NCBI GenBank assembly: GCA_027574665.1
Contig: CM050658.1
Coordinates: forward strand, 24,812,317 to 24,876,316
From: Rhynochetos jubatus
Taxonomy: Eukaryota; Chordata; Aves; Eurypygiformes; Rhynochetidae
Length of the DNA stretch: 64,000 bases
Direction of reading: 5' to 3'
Positions 49,101 through 63,804 of this stretch are shown piece after piece (within the stretch, counting starts at the first letter, position 1; every line of letters begins with the position of its first letter). The notes beneath the pieces are model-generated. The model was not told the DNA's origin and searched no databases. It saw only the letters and a list, made by a program, of their open reading frames with translations. Position numbers and translations under genes: made by a program.

Positions 49101-52100
49101 AATTCATGACTTTGAAGTTTTTGCCTCTAGCAATTATGGTATGTTTCCTAACTTTAAGGATCTTGAAAGCAAAGTATGTAACCACAGAAATCTCTATAAC
49201 TCTATCAAACTCTTTCTCTTACTTGTTCTCATTCCTGATTTCTCTCGTTGTTTTGAGACTCTAGCTCAAAGGACATCTTTTCTCAGATACTTCAGATGAA
49301 TTTCTAAAGGACTGGATTTTCTGCAGAGTTGCTATATTTGAAATGATAACATCAGGTAACATTAAGATGAAGGGGAAATGGGCTGTGTCATGTAGACATG
49401 TGGCTTTCAAAGGACACAATCCTCCCCAGCTCTAGATAATTCCTTGTTAAACATTACTTGGAACTTCATCCCCAGCATTAGACAAGAACTGATTTTCCAA
49501 ATTAAAAAAAGTCGTTATATTATTCACATGTCAGCAGGTAAAACATCAGTTTGATGGGAGTGGAGAGGAAAATGTACAGTCCTTCATTTTCTTATGTCAA
49601 ACATGTAGGTTAATAAGACAAAAATAACTGCCATGTTGTATTTGCTTTTCAAATGCCTCAATACTGAAATGTGCTCACAACTGTGCTACAAGGGCACATA
49701 AATATGTATGTTCTCAGAAAAAGTCACAGATACCACACTTCTCCAGGTTTACACAGGCACAGGTGAAAACTGCAAAGATTTTTACTTCCATTTACCAAAA
49801 TTAGAGTGTGGTTTTTTTTTTTTCTGTCAAGAAGTATGTGATCCACTACTACTTGTTAATTCCACTAAATCCATTATACATCACACAGGTTGCTTTTTCC
49901 AAGTATGAAACAAACACATTCCCTCTTATCCTACAAACCCTGCTGAGAGGAGGCAGAAGATCGCACTAGGGAGAGATCTCCAGGTAAGACGTCTACTCCC
50001 CTAAGTAAACAGTCACCTAGAAGATTCCTGAGTTGGGTCGCCCCAAAACACTAACCACAAAGTAAGCACCCATCTAAGTCCATGCACGTGCCTGCAGCTG
50101 TGGAAGTGGAGACCAGAAGCCAGATGCTCTCCCACCCCATACCCACCAACAAAGACTCTTAACTACTGTGCTGCAGCCACCGCCTTTCTTGCAACACCCC
50201 CTCTAACCCCATCAGTCTCTCATTCCTTTCTAAAGTTGAAGCATCCTATACGGTCTAACCTTTGGCAGGCTGGAAAAATTTGCAAAGTGGTGAAATTTGA
50301 GTGCCTCAGACTGAGAGGGGAAGCAGACACATCTTGCTCCACCCCAGGCAGCGTGTCTTTAGTAAGTCCCAATGAGCGGGAAGGATCAGCTAGCACCACA
50401 TCTTGCAAAAACCTCCACTCTCTTCCTACCCGGGATGTGTATTCAGCACCCCTTAGCAAAGTAGGGTGGAAGAACTGTTTGATTCTTGACCACAATCAGA
50501 CTATTTTCTTGCCATCCTCAAGCTTGCCCCAATCTCCAGCCATGCTTGAATGAATATGCTAGCTTCTACACTAGCTCCTACATAACTTTACAAAGTCCCC
50601 AGGCTCCAAGTCCCACATGGCAACACCACAAGAACACAGGAAGACCAGGACCATGCAAGAGCTCAGCAGAAATTTTCACAGCTGCAACACTGGAATAATG
50701 GGAAAGATAGACCCTTAGCTCCTGCTGGAAGTGCTCATGTCCTTGTTTAGATCCCACCTTAGTTGTACAGCAAATTATATACACTTAATCAAATATAATT
50801 TAAGAGTTGGATATCATTAAAAGTCCCCCACCAACAGCAGCTGTAAGATACTCCCTCAGACATCTCAGAGAATGCATAAATAACAAATATTTAGAAAACA
50901 ACAAAACAGAAAAAGAGGTGGAGGGAAAATCTGATACAGGTCCCTGTATTGTCATGGTGACTTCACAGCCATTATGTACTTCAGACACATTCAGAAGAAA
51001 GCTTAATTTTTACCCCTCCACAACTAAATAATGCAAGGAAGGAAAACCAAAAATCCTGCCAGCTTGTCACAATCAAAGCTAATCAAATCGCAATCTAATC
51101 CTTTGATCAGGCAGCACCCCGAAATATTTTAGTCAATAGTATTACTGCACTGTGATTCATGTATTCAGACAACATGGAAACAGACATCAGCAGAAAATTA
51201 AAAATAATAATCTGTCCAATCCATTTATCATACAAGATGATGATACTGCTTGAAACGCTTCTGTCCACACTTGCATCAGACAGGTTTCTGCTTTTAGAGT
51301 ATTTAAAAAATAATTACTTACAACGTCAGTTTATTCTTCCCAGTCTGCAGATACTGTTTGCAAGCAATTGGCTTTGTTTCATCCGGTATTACCAGTTCCA
51401 CATGGTACTCTTATCACAAACAGCAATCATATAGCCTTAGCCTGCTCAAATATAACAAAATCCTCTCAACATCTACATGCAAATGCTGCATAAATACAGA
51501 TTTTAAAAAGCATCTACCATAGAGATCATAAAATCAATCCAGTTTATTACAGCAGGAAACAAGCAAACACTTTACTACCAGCTTCTAAATAGCGCACACA
51601 GAGCACGCGATGCCAAATGCTGCTAAACATCCCCACTTCTACACTGTTAAAAGGCAAATGCATGGTATAGTCAGAGAGCAGGCATCTGTTAAGACACCAT
51701 GTTCTAAACGATACCTGAAAAGACATTAAAGACTCCACGAGAAATCAAGATTTGCAACAGATCACAGCATGCAAGCTTACCAGCGGCTCACCAGCACAGC
51801 CTGGCCAGCCATCTGCCCCTTTCTCCCCTACCACGAAACCGTTTCAGGAAATCACTGAGTTTGCTGCAAAGAAGGATAATTCTGATAACCCACACCCTCC
51901 CAAGTTAATCAATTAATGAAGCAAGACTGTTATCTCCTTACTAAGCAATGTACAGACACTAGGTCACTTGAAGGTTGCTCGTTCTTTCCTGCTGTAGGGC
52001 CTCCCAAATAACAACTGCCCATCCAAATTTCAAATTCAGCCTTTCTTTTTTTTATATTCATTCAAAGCTGTAGGAATACACTCAGCCCTTGACAATGCCT

Positions 52101-55100
52101 GCCTGCATGATGAAAGAGCAAAAGTAGTTTTGAGGCTGCAGAATGCCTTCTCCGGGTTACCATGGAAATAAATGTGGGAAGGGGAGGGGGCTTCGCTGAT
52201 GGTAATGCTGCTCCTCAGCACAGATGCTTTAAAGCCAGACTGCACAGGCCTGCACATCAGAAGAAAATGTGTTTTACTACTACCACTATAATTTTACCTA
52301 CACATGTCCATTTGCACCAAATTTTGTATAACTGAAAAGCATGAAACTTCTCTGAGACACTGTGTGGGAGGCTGTTTTAAACAAGTGTGGTATAAGAGCC
52401 CTCCAAAGAGAAGCTGGAGAAGGGGAACTTTATTTACATATTGGAACTTGCACAGACAGGAATTAATATAAATTGCCATTAAAAATTGGTTGACAAGAAT
52501 GAACCTGTTGCAGAGTTGAGGCTGCAGCAAGGATGACTAGTTTCAGGAAGGCTCGATAAGGAGCATCAGCTTATCATTAAAATGCAGGGTAGCACTTCTG
52601 TTATGGACGATTATCACCTACTGTATGAAACAGATCACCTCAACGATTTTGCTGCCGTTTGCAGAATTGAGAAAAGCCCATCAGCAACAGCAAGGCGGGC
52701 ACTGTGACACACCACTCCACAGCTGCTCCTACTATGACACCCTGACTTCACGCCAACACCATGTTCCCCCTCCTTGGGTCTTGTCAGAGTTGCCATTAAA
52801 AGTCAGCCAAAGTAATGCATGATAGGCTGAAGTCTGGCACCAAAATCCTGGAAAGGGTAGCCAATACCATTTTATCAAATTGACTAAATTTGATACAAAT
52901 TTAATTTATATCAATTCAAGAGCTGCTGGCTACAATAACATGAATGCAATGCTTCTGACCAAAGCACAATGCTCACTGTCTAATATTTGCCACAAAGCAA
53001 CAGCAACTTCCACAGACATCAGTTTACCATTCGTTATTACTAAGTATTTGAATTTTGCATGTGAAAAAAGTCCCCATGCACCGTCTTGGAACATACAGGA
53101 ATTGCTAAATTTTTTTTTAATAACAGTTATTGATTAGAGAGCTCCAGCGTGGCACACTAGTCAGACCTCCTCTTTCCTCAGCCTCTCCTTAGAGGACACC
53201 AAGAAGCCTGTGTTACACAACAGACCATTTTGGGTTTGCAAGCACGGCAGTTAAAGGCAACCCACTCCAAATTACACCATATGTTTCCTTACCATTTCCA
53301 GTGGGCTTGTGTAAAAAAAGTTAAGCCAAGAAGAGAGAAGCAAACAAGAGTTGTGAGTCATACAAAAGGACAATTGTGGAGTAAAGCTGAGGTGAAGACA
53401 CCATAAGAACAGTTATAAGCCACCAGCTGGGCACAAGGCTGGAAAGACCCATCAGGCTGTGGAATCTCTTTGCAGAAAATGCCAGCGATGGCTGCTCCTG
53501 CAGCTCCAGCCAGCCCCAGCAGCCACTGCCTTCTTCCTGGAGCTCCCTTCTCATCCCCTCTAGTCCCATGTGAGGGACAAGAAGACACTACTGAGGTCCC
53601 AGCTCCATAAAGAGGTGGCTAGTATCTCCCACCCATGTGAGGCCAGGGGGGAACTGGGGAAAGAAATATCCTAAGCTGGGTCCTTTTCTGACTCCTCTCT
53701 CATGGCAGCAATTTCTACCTTAGTTTCAGTGGAGAATATGCCACTTGTGCAAGAGCATCTTTTCTTTGAGAGAATTAGAAGTATGAAAAAATGTTTTCAC
53801 CAAGAACATCTCGCAGCAGGAAGATGAAGCAGTATTACAGTTATACACATACCATCCCTAGAATACATATTACTAGTACAAGAGTGGAGAAACCCCAGAG
53901 GGAATGTAGTCCACCTTCCTGCGAAGCAGAGAGCAAACAGCCTAATCAACATATTTCTACCTGTTTTCCTTCCCAGCCAAACAGGATTTCAACATTTCTT
54001 TACTAGGCCATAAATAAGAAAAAGTCTAATACAAATAAAATGCAAGTCTTACTTTTTTATGACATCACGATCAATATGTTTTGCTGATTACATGGTATGC
54101 AGATCACAGCACGATTCTCCATGCTTTCCTGTGCTTCCACAGCTGTCTCCACTGTCACGTCTTTATAACCACTAATAGCTAAATTTCACTCAAAGCAAAA
54201 TCCCAATCCCTACACAAACTCAAGGAAGAGCAGAACTAAATCTGCCAATGCAAACACAGCAAAACACCATCACTGCTACAAACAAACAATGGGGAAGGGC
54301 TAAAAAGTCTTAAAAATCCAAACAGCCAGAAACCAGATTAGCCCAGCTACTGCTGCAACCAAAATCCCAGGAGCAGCTCTGCACAGCTCACCTAGCCTAG
54401 GTGAGATTTTCTCACATTTCTGACCTTATCACCTTATACCAATGCAAGCTTTCCAGTGTGCCTCTCTCACATTTCCAGCAGGCACACACCAGCACAGGAT
54501 GGGACTAGTCTGGAGCAACTCATGTATCCATCGCCCAGCTGGCAGCTGCCAACCTGATGGTTTTGCCCATTTGCCTCCTCCTCTCTAGGGACCTACCAAT
54601 GTGGCTAAAGAATTTTGGAAAAATTGAAAGGAAAAAGAAAAAGTTATTCTAGAGCGCTTTAGCCCTTTTATCAACCTGCCCTGAAATGAGCCTGTAGTCT
54701 CAAGAGCAATGAGGGTCAGACAACATAGTTGCATAAACCTCACTTCCTCAGGAAGCCAGATTTAAAAGCCACACTGTGGACTACCAGGGAAGCCCAGCAA
54801 GGTCAGGTGAATTCACATGGGAGCAGCTCAGATGTATTATTCTTTTCTTTAAGAGAGCCTGCCAAAGAGAGACAGAGATAACAACTGAGGCACAGTAGAA
54901 GGCAAAAATTGCAGGAATAGCATATACTGATTACCAAGTTAAAGAATATATATATTCACATGCATCCAGGTATGTCTGGAAAGGATAGTCAGGAGGTTTC
55001 TTCAAAGACCTCAACAAATAAAAAACCATTACCATTTTAGACTTTCGAACAGCTAAATAGCAATAGACTCTTACATCTATATTACTGTGATTAAGTGGAA

Positions 55101-57413
55101 TACCACTGCACCCGAGAAAAGTAACATACATATCATACCATGTCTCCTAGTAACAAGGCAAGATACCAGATGTGCAAAGCTGAGGGGGAAAAAAGAGCAC
55201 TTTAGTCTTTTATTGAGAAAGAATAAATGGAACAAAAATGACACATGAATGGCTATTTATTACTATGTGATTCTCCTGTAATAATCTTGAAGCTTTTTAT
55301 TAGAATTGTTCACACTCAAAGAAATGAAGAATTAATCTCTCAGTTCTTGTTAGCCATTAGATTATTGATAATCTCTTGGAAGAAGAAAATGGAGTTATAA
55401 TTTAAAAAAAAAAAGAGGCCATTGTTAAGGATTACCTAACACTTCATACATGTACAAAGCAAAACAGCTAACAAGGAGATACCTGTTATTTGTCTACCCT
55501 TTATTTAATACTCTGACAACTACATGCACCTGCAAATGAAAACACTATCACCTTAACTGCAATCCTATATAACTGATGCAGACACTTGAACACAGTGTAA
55601 TAGTATCAGTAGTTACATGCAGCAAAAATCACCGAAACCCCACAGAAGTTGCAACAAATCACTCAAGCCATATGGTAACACTATGCAAGAGACATTTTTT
55701 TGAATGGAGTAATAACTTTTAAATAACCAACAAAAAATTTAAAATTACTAATTTATCCGAGAGCTACAAAGGCACATCCTGTAAATACACCGCAGTTTCC
55801 AAAGTAAAACAACTAAAACTGAAATGGTACACTAGCTCATGAAAACGGAGATTTATGTAGGTATCTGTTATATACGGGGACAGTCTGTGGCTGGCAATAT
55901 GTATTTTTACAGTTTCCTCCTGTGCAGAGCTGACTGTCAGCAGACAGACAATTCAGGATGGTTTTTGTGAGACATACAGGCTTTCCACATTTATCCTAGT
56001 CCAAGTGACTAGAAAGGACACTGGAGTGATTTTTTAAAAGACGATTTTTCACAACCCTCCTTAAATTTTCAACATTTTAAAACCCATCTCTGCTAATGGC
56101 CAGCATTTCCTTCTTGTACAACAGCAGAAAAATCCCTTGTGCACTAATAAGACTGGTTTAAAATGTCAATAAACTTTTTTCTACAAAACGGTGTACATAA
56201 ATCTGGTTTTGCCCCTGAATCTGCCATTACTACAGGGGCACTGAAACGTTAAAGCATGATTGTTCCAATCCACTTCAAGTTTCCTTGGTGGCATTAAGCC
56301 AGCAATAGGGTTTTATCACTGTTCAGCTGCAATATAAATTTTTGAAAAGTGAATAAATTTTGAGAAAATGGAACTAGCTTTGTGGTCAGTCACCTCTGCT
56401 GCCAAAATACATTCATACATCTCAGCATCATTGCTTTTTTAGGCTTAAACAAACTACACAGAAAATTCTGCCCTGGTCATATGGATTTCTGCAACTTATT
56501 TTAGATGCTTTTCCATAAGAACCTGCAGGACAAAGAAAGAGAGAAGTTTAAATCACTTGTAGGATGTAACTGGTGTCAAAAGAAGGTTAAACACCCAAGT
56601 AATCATAGCTACTTAAGTTTGCTGATTTTTCTTCTAAAATGAAAATAATTATTCAGCAATAAAATTAGATGAATGGGACCTTATATGAGATCTTTGATGC
56701 ATCCATTTCATACCACACGTGCAAAAAGTGTATTAAATTTAATTGTACTAGTAACAGATCATCATCACCATCATCAATAGAGAGGCAATGCTGACAATCA
56801 CCTTTAGCAGCAAACACGACAGACATGAAGCATAAGGGCTACATGTCGCCAGAGCACCCTACTCCAGAAGCCATGTCAGGGAATCTCAGAAGAAAACCAA
56901 GTGAGAAGTGGGGAAAGAGGGGAACATGGTTAGTTCTGGAAGTACAATTAAATGGAATCTATCAGGAACAAATCTGAAAGGCGTGAAGTGTCTTTTTCAA
57001 ACTCATTTTATTTCCATGACCAGCATATGCTTTAAAAGTAAATAGAACTTAACTTGTATGAAGTCACCGATGTGAACTTTGTATTTTCTTCCAAAACACT
57101 TAGAAAAGCAGAACAAAACTAGAAAGCAGAACCAGTAACATACAACGTGCATCTTTATTCATGGTTGACTTTGCAACTTCCAATTTGGTTTTTATCAGAA
57201 CAAAAACCCAGGGGCTCATTTCCTCTGTTTTCCAGCAAAATTAATTATTAACTCAGTTTTAAGTAGGCTGTGACTTCACACAAAAAAACAAAGATAGCCT
57301 TTGTGCAAAGGGAACCACAGTTGTGTACTCTGAATGGTACATAACACTTCACAGCAGGAGCATGAGTCAGGCTAATTCTTTTAGAATTTTTATGTATATA
57401 ATTCTTCATTTTT

Positions 57414-57464
57414 CATATATATACACACGTGCATATATTACATATATGTATATATATACACACC
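57414..57464. repeat. TA/CA-rich simple repeat
   Basis: Alternating TATATA, CACA and ATATGTATATAT stretches over about 50 bp. Confidence 0.8.
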
Positions 57465-59718
57465 TTGACGATCATTCCCTTTAATAACGACAGACTTACA
57501 AAGAGACAATTTGCTGCTGTTACAGTAATTTTTCATGATTCATTTTATGCATCATCTCTTTAAGAGCAATAGGTATAAAAACTTACAAATAATGCATCAA
57601 TGAACAATTTTCTTCCAAAAACTCCAATCTCTGCTGCTATAAGCAGACAGTGTAAGAGCAGCACACTGTCAGTGCTCAGATCTGTCAAGTTCTGAAATCA
57701 TCCTGGTACTAGAAATAAGTCCAGCAGTAAAGACAGGCTGAAAAATGCTCACATTTACTTATTTTGCCAAGTAAGAAGCGGGGCACTTAATCCATGGATC
57801 CTTCTCAAAACACTTCGTGGGGTAAACCGCAAGCAGACACCTTCATTAGAGGCTGCATTTTCTAAAGCAACTTCTACTCATACTCTTGCCAAATCCCAGA
57901 CGCCATTGGTCCTGCACGTGCCACAAGCATATCATCCTCCCCACAAAAAAGACAAATAAGGATAACTCCAGCACCTCCAAAACACAGAAGTCATCTCCCC
58001 TGAGCACTGGTGGTCGTTGCCATGCAGCCCTGAAGCTGGAGGCAGCATTTGGACGTGCCTCTAGGCGTGCAGGGGGGTGTGAGGAGGGAAAGGAAGTGAA
58101 CAGGCAGTTAAGAGAATGAATCTCTTCAATTATCTGAGTATGTGTATACACATGATGTATAACTCATCGTCTGCATTTCTGTGGACTTCACACGTTTTTT
58201 GGAAGATATGGGACGTGGAACACCAGCCCTTGCTCTTAGTGAGCGCACTTTGATAGCAGCTTGTTTGACTAGTGCCTAGTTAAATTTTATTATTACTACA
58301 AAAGCACCTAACAATCCCAAAGTAAAGCAGAGCCCACCGAGATGGGCACTATACAAATACTTATTAAAACCAGTCTTTGTCCCCAGTTCAAACAAAGAAT
58401 GCTTGAAAAAGAAAGAAAAGGGAAAAGGAAAAAAATGTTGCCAAGGTTTCACAGCAGGAACAGAAGAACTGGAGCATAGACTCCTGGCCAGCAGTCTTCC
58501 TACCCAGCTCCCGTGACAGGGCTGCCTCTCACTCTGGCACCAGCTATTGAGCTGGTTGTGTCACTTCAGAATGAAGTAGTAAATAGGAGCCTTTGTTTTC
58601 CCACTCCCCAAAGTAAATAAATGAAGTACATGTATTCTTGATGCACACAACTCCTCAGTGGCACACAGGAGATGTAGGGACATTCTTGTGGGAATTCTCT
58701 GCTAAAACACTGGCAGAACATCCCTGGCGCTACAGAAAGCAAATCTGTACATTAGTTACAGTCCAATGCAAACCGAATATGCAATTCTGCCAAAAAATAA
58801 CCTAAAGGAGCATGCAGAGTACAGACACCACGCAAAGAAGTAAGTTAGCACCATAATAACATTTCATGCAAGATGTAGTAAAAAGAACACAGTATTCTAC
58901 CATACAGATTCATTTGCACTGAGCAGTAAGTATATTTGCAAAGAAATCATTCCCTGAAAAGATTTAAATTAGTGCTTTGAAGTAAAACTCCAAGTCTTTC
59001 AAAGAACGTGCTTCCTTTTCATGCTACACTGAAGCAGGGTCATTCCACAGCTGCCACTACAAGGATTAATGTTTGAAAGTAGAAGAGCATTGGATTTACT
59101 TTCACAACTCGATTAGAACTTGCTTTTAAAGGTATCTATTGACACATGGAAAGAGGCAGATGGGTTCATGTATAGATTAATATCAAAGTAATATTACACA
59201 GAACAGAACTGTGTTTTTATAAAGATCTATATGTAAATATGGGATGCTCTAAACAGACCGATTCTCATCCACACGCCAAAACACAACAGTCTTGGCCAAA
59301 GAAATTGAAAGGTTTAATTGAATTAACAGCTGTTTTTCATGAGTAAAGGTGACTGAAGCCTGCAATAGAAGGGTCTTCTCCTCTGCACTGGTTTCAGGCT
59401 CGCTGTAAGCATTTCCTGCTGGGGCAGGCAGAACATTATATGGCTTTCCTCTAAACACCCAACTGGACCCAGAGGTCTTCTGCTTTCTCTTACTCTGTTT
59501 ACAAATTGACTCAGAAACAACAAAAATGGTGCTAGACAAATTACTCTGCAGAAATTTGCACAGTAACAAAGAGACCGTGATTATATTTGCAATTTTAGTA
59601 TGGACTATGACTCTTAATTCTTATTTATGAAAAAAGCTTTTGCATTCAAAGCTTTACTCTGCAGCTTCTGCAATTATCTGTACATGTGTATGCTTTCATG
59701 CAAAACACAGCAAAGGTC

Positions 59719-59740
59719 TTTTTTTTTTTTTTTTTTTTAC
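59719..59740. repeat. T22 homopolymer
   Basis: Twenty-two consecutive T. On the minus strand this is a poly(A), but no LINE or SINE body was recognised beside it. Confidence 0.9.
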
Positions 59741-62700
59741 TTAATTTTCCCTTTCATTTTATCCTTTGCTGTAAAGAGAAAGACTGCAATTCAACCAATT
59801 GCTCATTTCTCTACCAGGCTTAAGAGGTACAAATGACCTAGTTTCCTTGCCAGGAACCAGCAGCAGCAGCACACTTGCCTGGCATGGCAAATCAGTGCAT
59901 CTTGCTACACCAAAGGAAAAGTTAAAACTGTATTGATACAAACTTAAAACAAAATCTGGGCATTCCTATTAATTTCTGTATTGCAGAAATCAGTGCCTGT
60001 TCAAAGATCTGTAAAATTACAATCAACTCAAGCCTGTTGTTTCTAGAGCCTTCTCCTTGGATTCTGTAATGTGTCCTCTCATAATTAATCAGGCTTAATG
60101 ATAATCTTATTATACAAAAGACTTTAAAAATAAAAATCCACAAGTACTTTAAAAAGTAACATTTCTACTGACATGGAATAAGGTAGCAGTTACAGAAATT
60201 CAGTCACATCCCAGATGAGATTTAGTAGGTTTTTGTTTAAGGGAACCAGACAAAGAAACAAAAATCAACAGCCTGAGTTCTGATTTTTGCCAGTTGACAT
60301 TTTGCAGCATCCTTACAGGGCGCTGAGCACTGCTATTCAGAGAAGCACTGCTTCATGATCAGAGCCCGGCCTGAGCCACTTTAGACCCACAAAAATAGCT
60401 CAGTACCTGCAGGAGATTGATTTATTTTTGTTCTCTTATTTTTCAAATAACCATGACACTACATCCTGGCTTGAGAAGTAAGTTAGCAGGCCCTCTCGTC
60501 CTGCACTAACTTGCCTATTTTATGGCACCCAGGGCTTCTATTTTGAATGTTGTTCTTTTAAGCACAGTCTCTTGCACCGGTTTAAATGTTTGGCACAAGA
60601 CTGTCAAAAGAGTTCTTTGTTCTAGCTTGCTGCCAAGAGGTTGGGATTTGGGCTGGTTATTGTTTATTTCGTCCATACTAATGACATACTTTAGACAAAC
60701 TTTTGGCAATACATTCTTGGCTCAAGAAACCCATTTTCTCATGGAAATATCTTTGCATCTTGCTAAATGAATATGAAAAAATGAGGATCCCTGTACAGAA
60801 AAGGTGGAAAACTACTGTACCAGTTGCAGAACAAAACAAAATGCAACTTGGACCTGTTGGACTACAGAAAAAAGAAAGTGAACGAGCGAAGCAAGGAAAG
60901 GCAAAACACCATGTTCAAGAAATACCCAGGTTTCCCACAGTAAGAAAATGTGTGCACTATGGAGTCAAACAAATTACGTGCGCCCTTGGGTTATTTCCGA
61001 TAATACTAAACCAGAGTTTCACTGAACCACCTTGTGACTGCTGTCCCGCTGTTCTCCAACCTGTAAAACACAGTTTTCTGCACAAGCAAGCTCAAGTTTT
61101 TTAAACTAAAGATTTTATTGCCCTTGGAATTTTACAGCCTTCTGCCTACCTTCAGGATCCATTCACATTGTCTTTAATCAAAAAGAAAATTAAGTTTTAT
61201 GTGCTATCTTTCGTCCCCTTCAGTAATACACCATCAGAAGATTCTGAATCTTTTAATTTTTTCCAAATCAAAGAAACTGTTTTGATTTTAGGGACATGGG
61301 AATTTCTTAACTCTTGCAGCAAGCCTCACACAGTAGACAGAGCCCCACGACTGCTGGTATTGGTCTCACCAACACATTGCCATGCGGCTCCTCCAGAGCC
61401 CTGCAAACACTCAGTAACTGCATCTCAGGCAGCAATAACCTGCTGAAATTTATTAAGTTGAGCTTCAACAGATGTTTAATCAGGGTCAAGGCTTATCATC
61501 AATAAATTTGTCATGCTCGCTGAGCTTTGTTTCTAATTAGGGATACATAATCTCCCATCGCCTAATTTCAAACCTTCTTTGAATACACCGTTTAAAAGTT
61601 CATTTTGTCTGAGAATCACTGCTTTATGTTTTTGATATAATTCTTTTATAGGGTTTTCAGATGAAACTTCAGAAAAGAGCAACAGAATAGTTTACCATAA
61701 ACATTACAAGAAAAGGGAAAAATAAGAGTGAAAGTGAAAACAAAAGTATTTGGATACAGATGGAAAGGGAAGAGGGAGGGCAGGAGGGAACATGACAAAA
61801 GCATACCATGGCCTGTAAACTACTTCATTCCAGCTCAGCTTTGGTGCTATCAGATGAGGAATTCCTCTATTTTAATATACCACCTAGATACAAGGGATGG
61901 AAGAAGCAAAAGGGGAAGAGAGGTGAGGATGTGTTTGTAGTCTGTGCATGGAAAAAAAACTTAAGGAAAACGCATATTTAAGTTACAAAGGATAACAAGT
62001 ATTGAACTGAATTTTGCCAACCCTCCAAACATGAACTTTAATGTTCCTCCTGGCATTTAAGAGCTTTCCAAGCTGTGTTTAAGCTGTCCACCTGTCATCT
62101 AAATGAAGGTACCCTGACAGTCAGGTCTTGTAGCATGTCACTCAGTTAGACCAAAGCGCTTTACAAGTGATTCATTCTTAACCCTATTTCCAAATTGATC
62201 CTGGACTGACCCTTTGGCTGAATTAGACAGTATTTGAACTTCTGCCCCAGCTAAAGACTGTGTAAATCACCTGGAAAATGCAGAATTGTAGACTTGCAAA
62301 AGTCAGCCAAAATTCTGCAACCATGAAGTAAGTATTATTCATTTATGTTGGCTATTACAAAACTGGGCATTAGCTGAAGGAATTGCTAGGCTGACAGACA
62401 ATGCTGTTAACCCATGCCGTCCTTCCTTCAGCTCCAGCAGCTCTTAATCCAGGTCTGAGAAGCAGCTCTCCAGCAGACACCCATCCAGTTGCTCCCATCT
62501 GCACTGAGGAATGCCTGAAGCTACACATGCACAGTCTTTCCCTTTCCTGATTTGTTTTTTGGTTTGTTGGGGTTTTTTTCCTACAACCATCTAGAATGAA
62601 ACCTGTCACTAGGTCAGGCCAATATCCATGAGCAATTCTCCAAGTCTTCTCAGTATTCTCCTCAACTTAAGGAAAAAAAAAAAAAAGGCAGTGGAAATGT

Positions 62701-63736
62701 GCAGGATGGGCCACAAAGTACAAAACTGCAGCTCCTTAAAATTAGCAGTCCTGAAGAGAGAAGCAACCCAATCGTTCCAACTGTGCAGACTGAACTACAT
62801 TCCTGAGTCCACTAATGAAAATGATCCATTCACAATTTTCCCCAAGATTAATGTTAGAGCAGATTTCAAACACAGGTGGACTTGCCAACATATACACTGC
62901 AATGTCACTAACTGATTGTAGATTTTATCAGGGGAACTCAGTCGTTGTATCAAGAATGTGCATAAATCCATGAGTTACACACACCTATAAGCAGAATAAA
63001 TGCAAGACATATTTTAAATATCTGCCTAGCAGGTGATTCCCAGGTCTTCAGCAAGAAATATCATTCCCCTTCACTTGTCCTGTTCTGCACATTTTTTGCC
63101 CTTTACTAGATGTCCAGAGAGAGAATAACAGGTTATATTGCATTAAATAGACGAGGTAGTAAACCTAGTCTATATAGTTTTTTTTAAAATTCATTTCTAC
63201 TAAAAAATAAAACAAAATTACTGGCACTGAATTTGAGATTTCAACATTTCCCCATAAAACCCTAAGTTGTTCTTCATACTGCTCATCAGAAAAGGTAATT
63301 TCAAAGTGCAAAATACAATTCTAAGGATTGCCAGGACATCCCACAGTTTGCAATCTCCCAGCTCCTGCAGTGAACCCAGCACCCAGGGAGTACCTTAGAA
63401 CCTGTGCCTGAGGGATCCGCAGAGATCTCCATGGGTTCTCCCACGACCTCCTCACCTGCAACTTGGATGCTGAGCATGTTTAAGTGCAAGTGTTTTGGAA
63501 GAATTACATCAGGCTCCATTATTTGGTATTTTCCAACAGCGATGGGGGGAAATCCACTAGCAAATGCCCCATTTTCATTTCAGTCAACCCAGTCCAATAC
63601 CCAAATCCTGGGACCATACCCCAGTGTGTCACATTGAACATCTGTGCACACTGTGGCTCCTTTAATCATCATGAATGACATCAATTGAAGAGAAACACGA
63701 ATGTCAAGTGTCTCTGAGAAAGTCACTTGAACCATG

Positions 63737-63804
63737 GACATGCTGGACGGAGGGTATGGACAGAGAGACCTGGACAGGCTGGAGAGGTGGGCCTGCGCCA
63801 ACTG
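63737..63804 (+). mobile_element. Short CR1 fragment
   Basis: GACAGAGAGACCTGGACAGG, followed by CTGGAGAGGTGGGCC and TGCGCCAACTGA, matches the CR1 ORF2 segment encoding [18 protein letters not shown] at about 14660-14727 and 32317-32386. Flanking sequence could not be aligned to CR1, so only the core is called. Confidence 0.6.

Larger units (their letters stand above)
46136..63736. other. 17.6-kb stretch without recognised genes
   Basis: AT-rich unique sequence. Both strands have only short chance open frames; none has both splice signals and a recognisable product. Simple repeats include a TA/CA-rich patch at 57414-57464 and T22 at 59719-59740. It may be FGD3 5' intron or the intergenic space upstream; no exon or CpG-rich promoter was found to decide. 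Confidence 0.5.

Noticed and set aside
48913-49185. Basic 90-codon minus-strand frame as a possible upstream FGD3 exon
   Set aside because: It lacks a phase 1 donor and shows no similarity to the FGD N terminus.
50220-50553. Overlapping open frames on both strands
   Set aside because: No splice signals consistent with either and no recognisable product.
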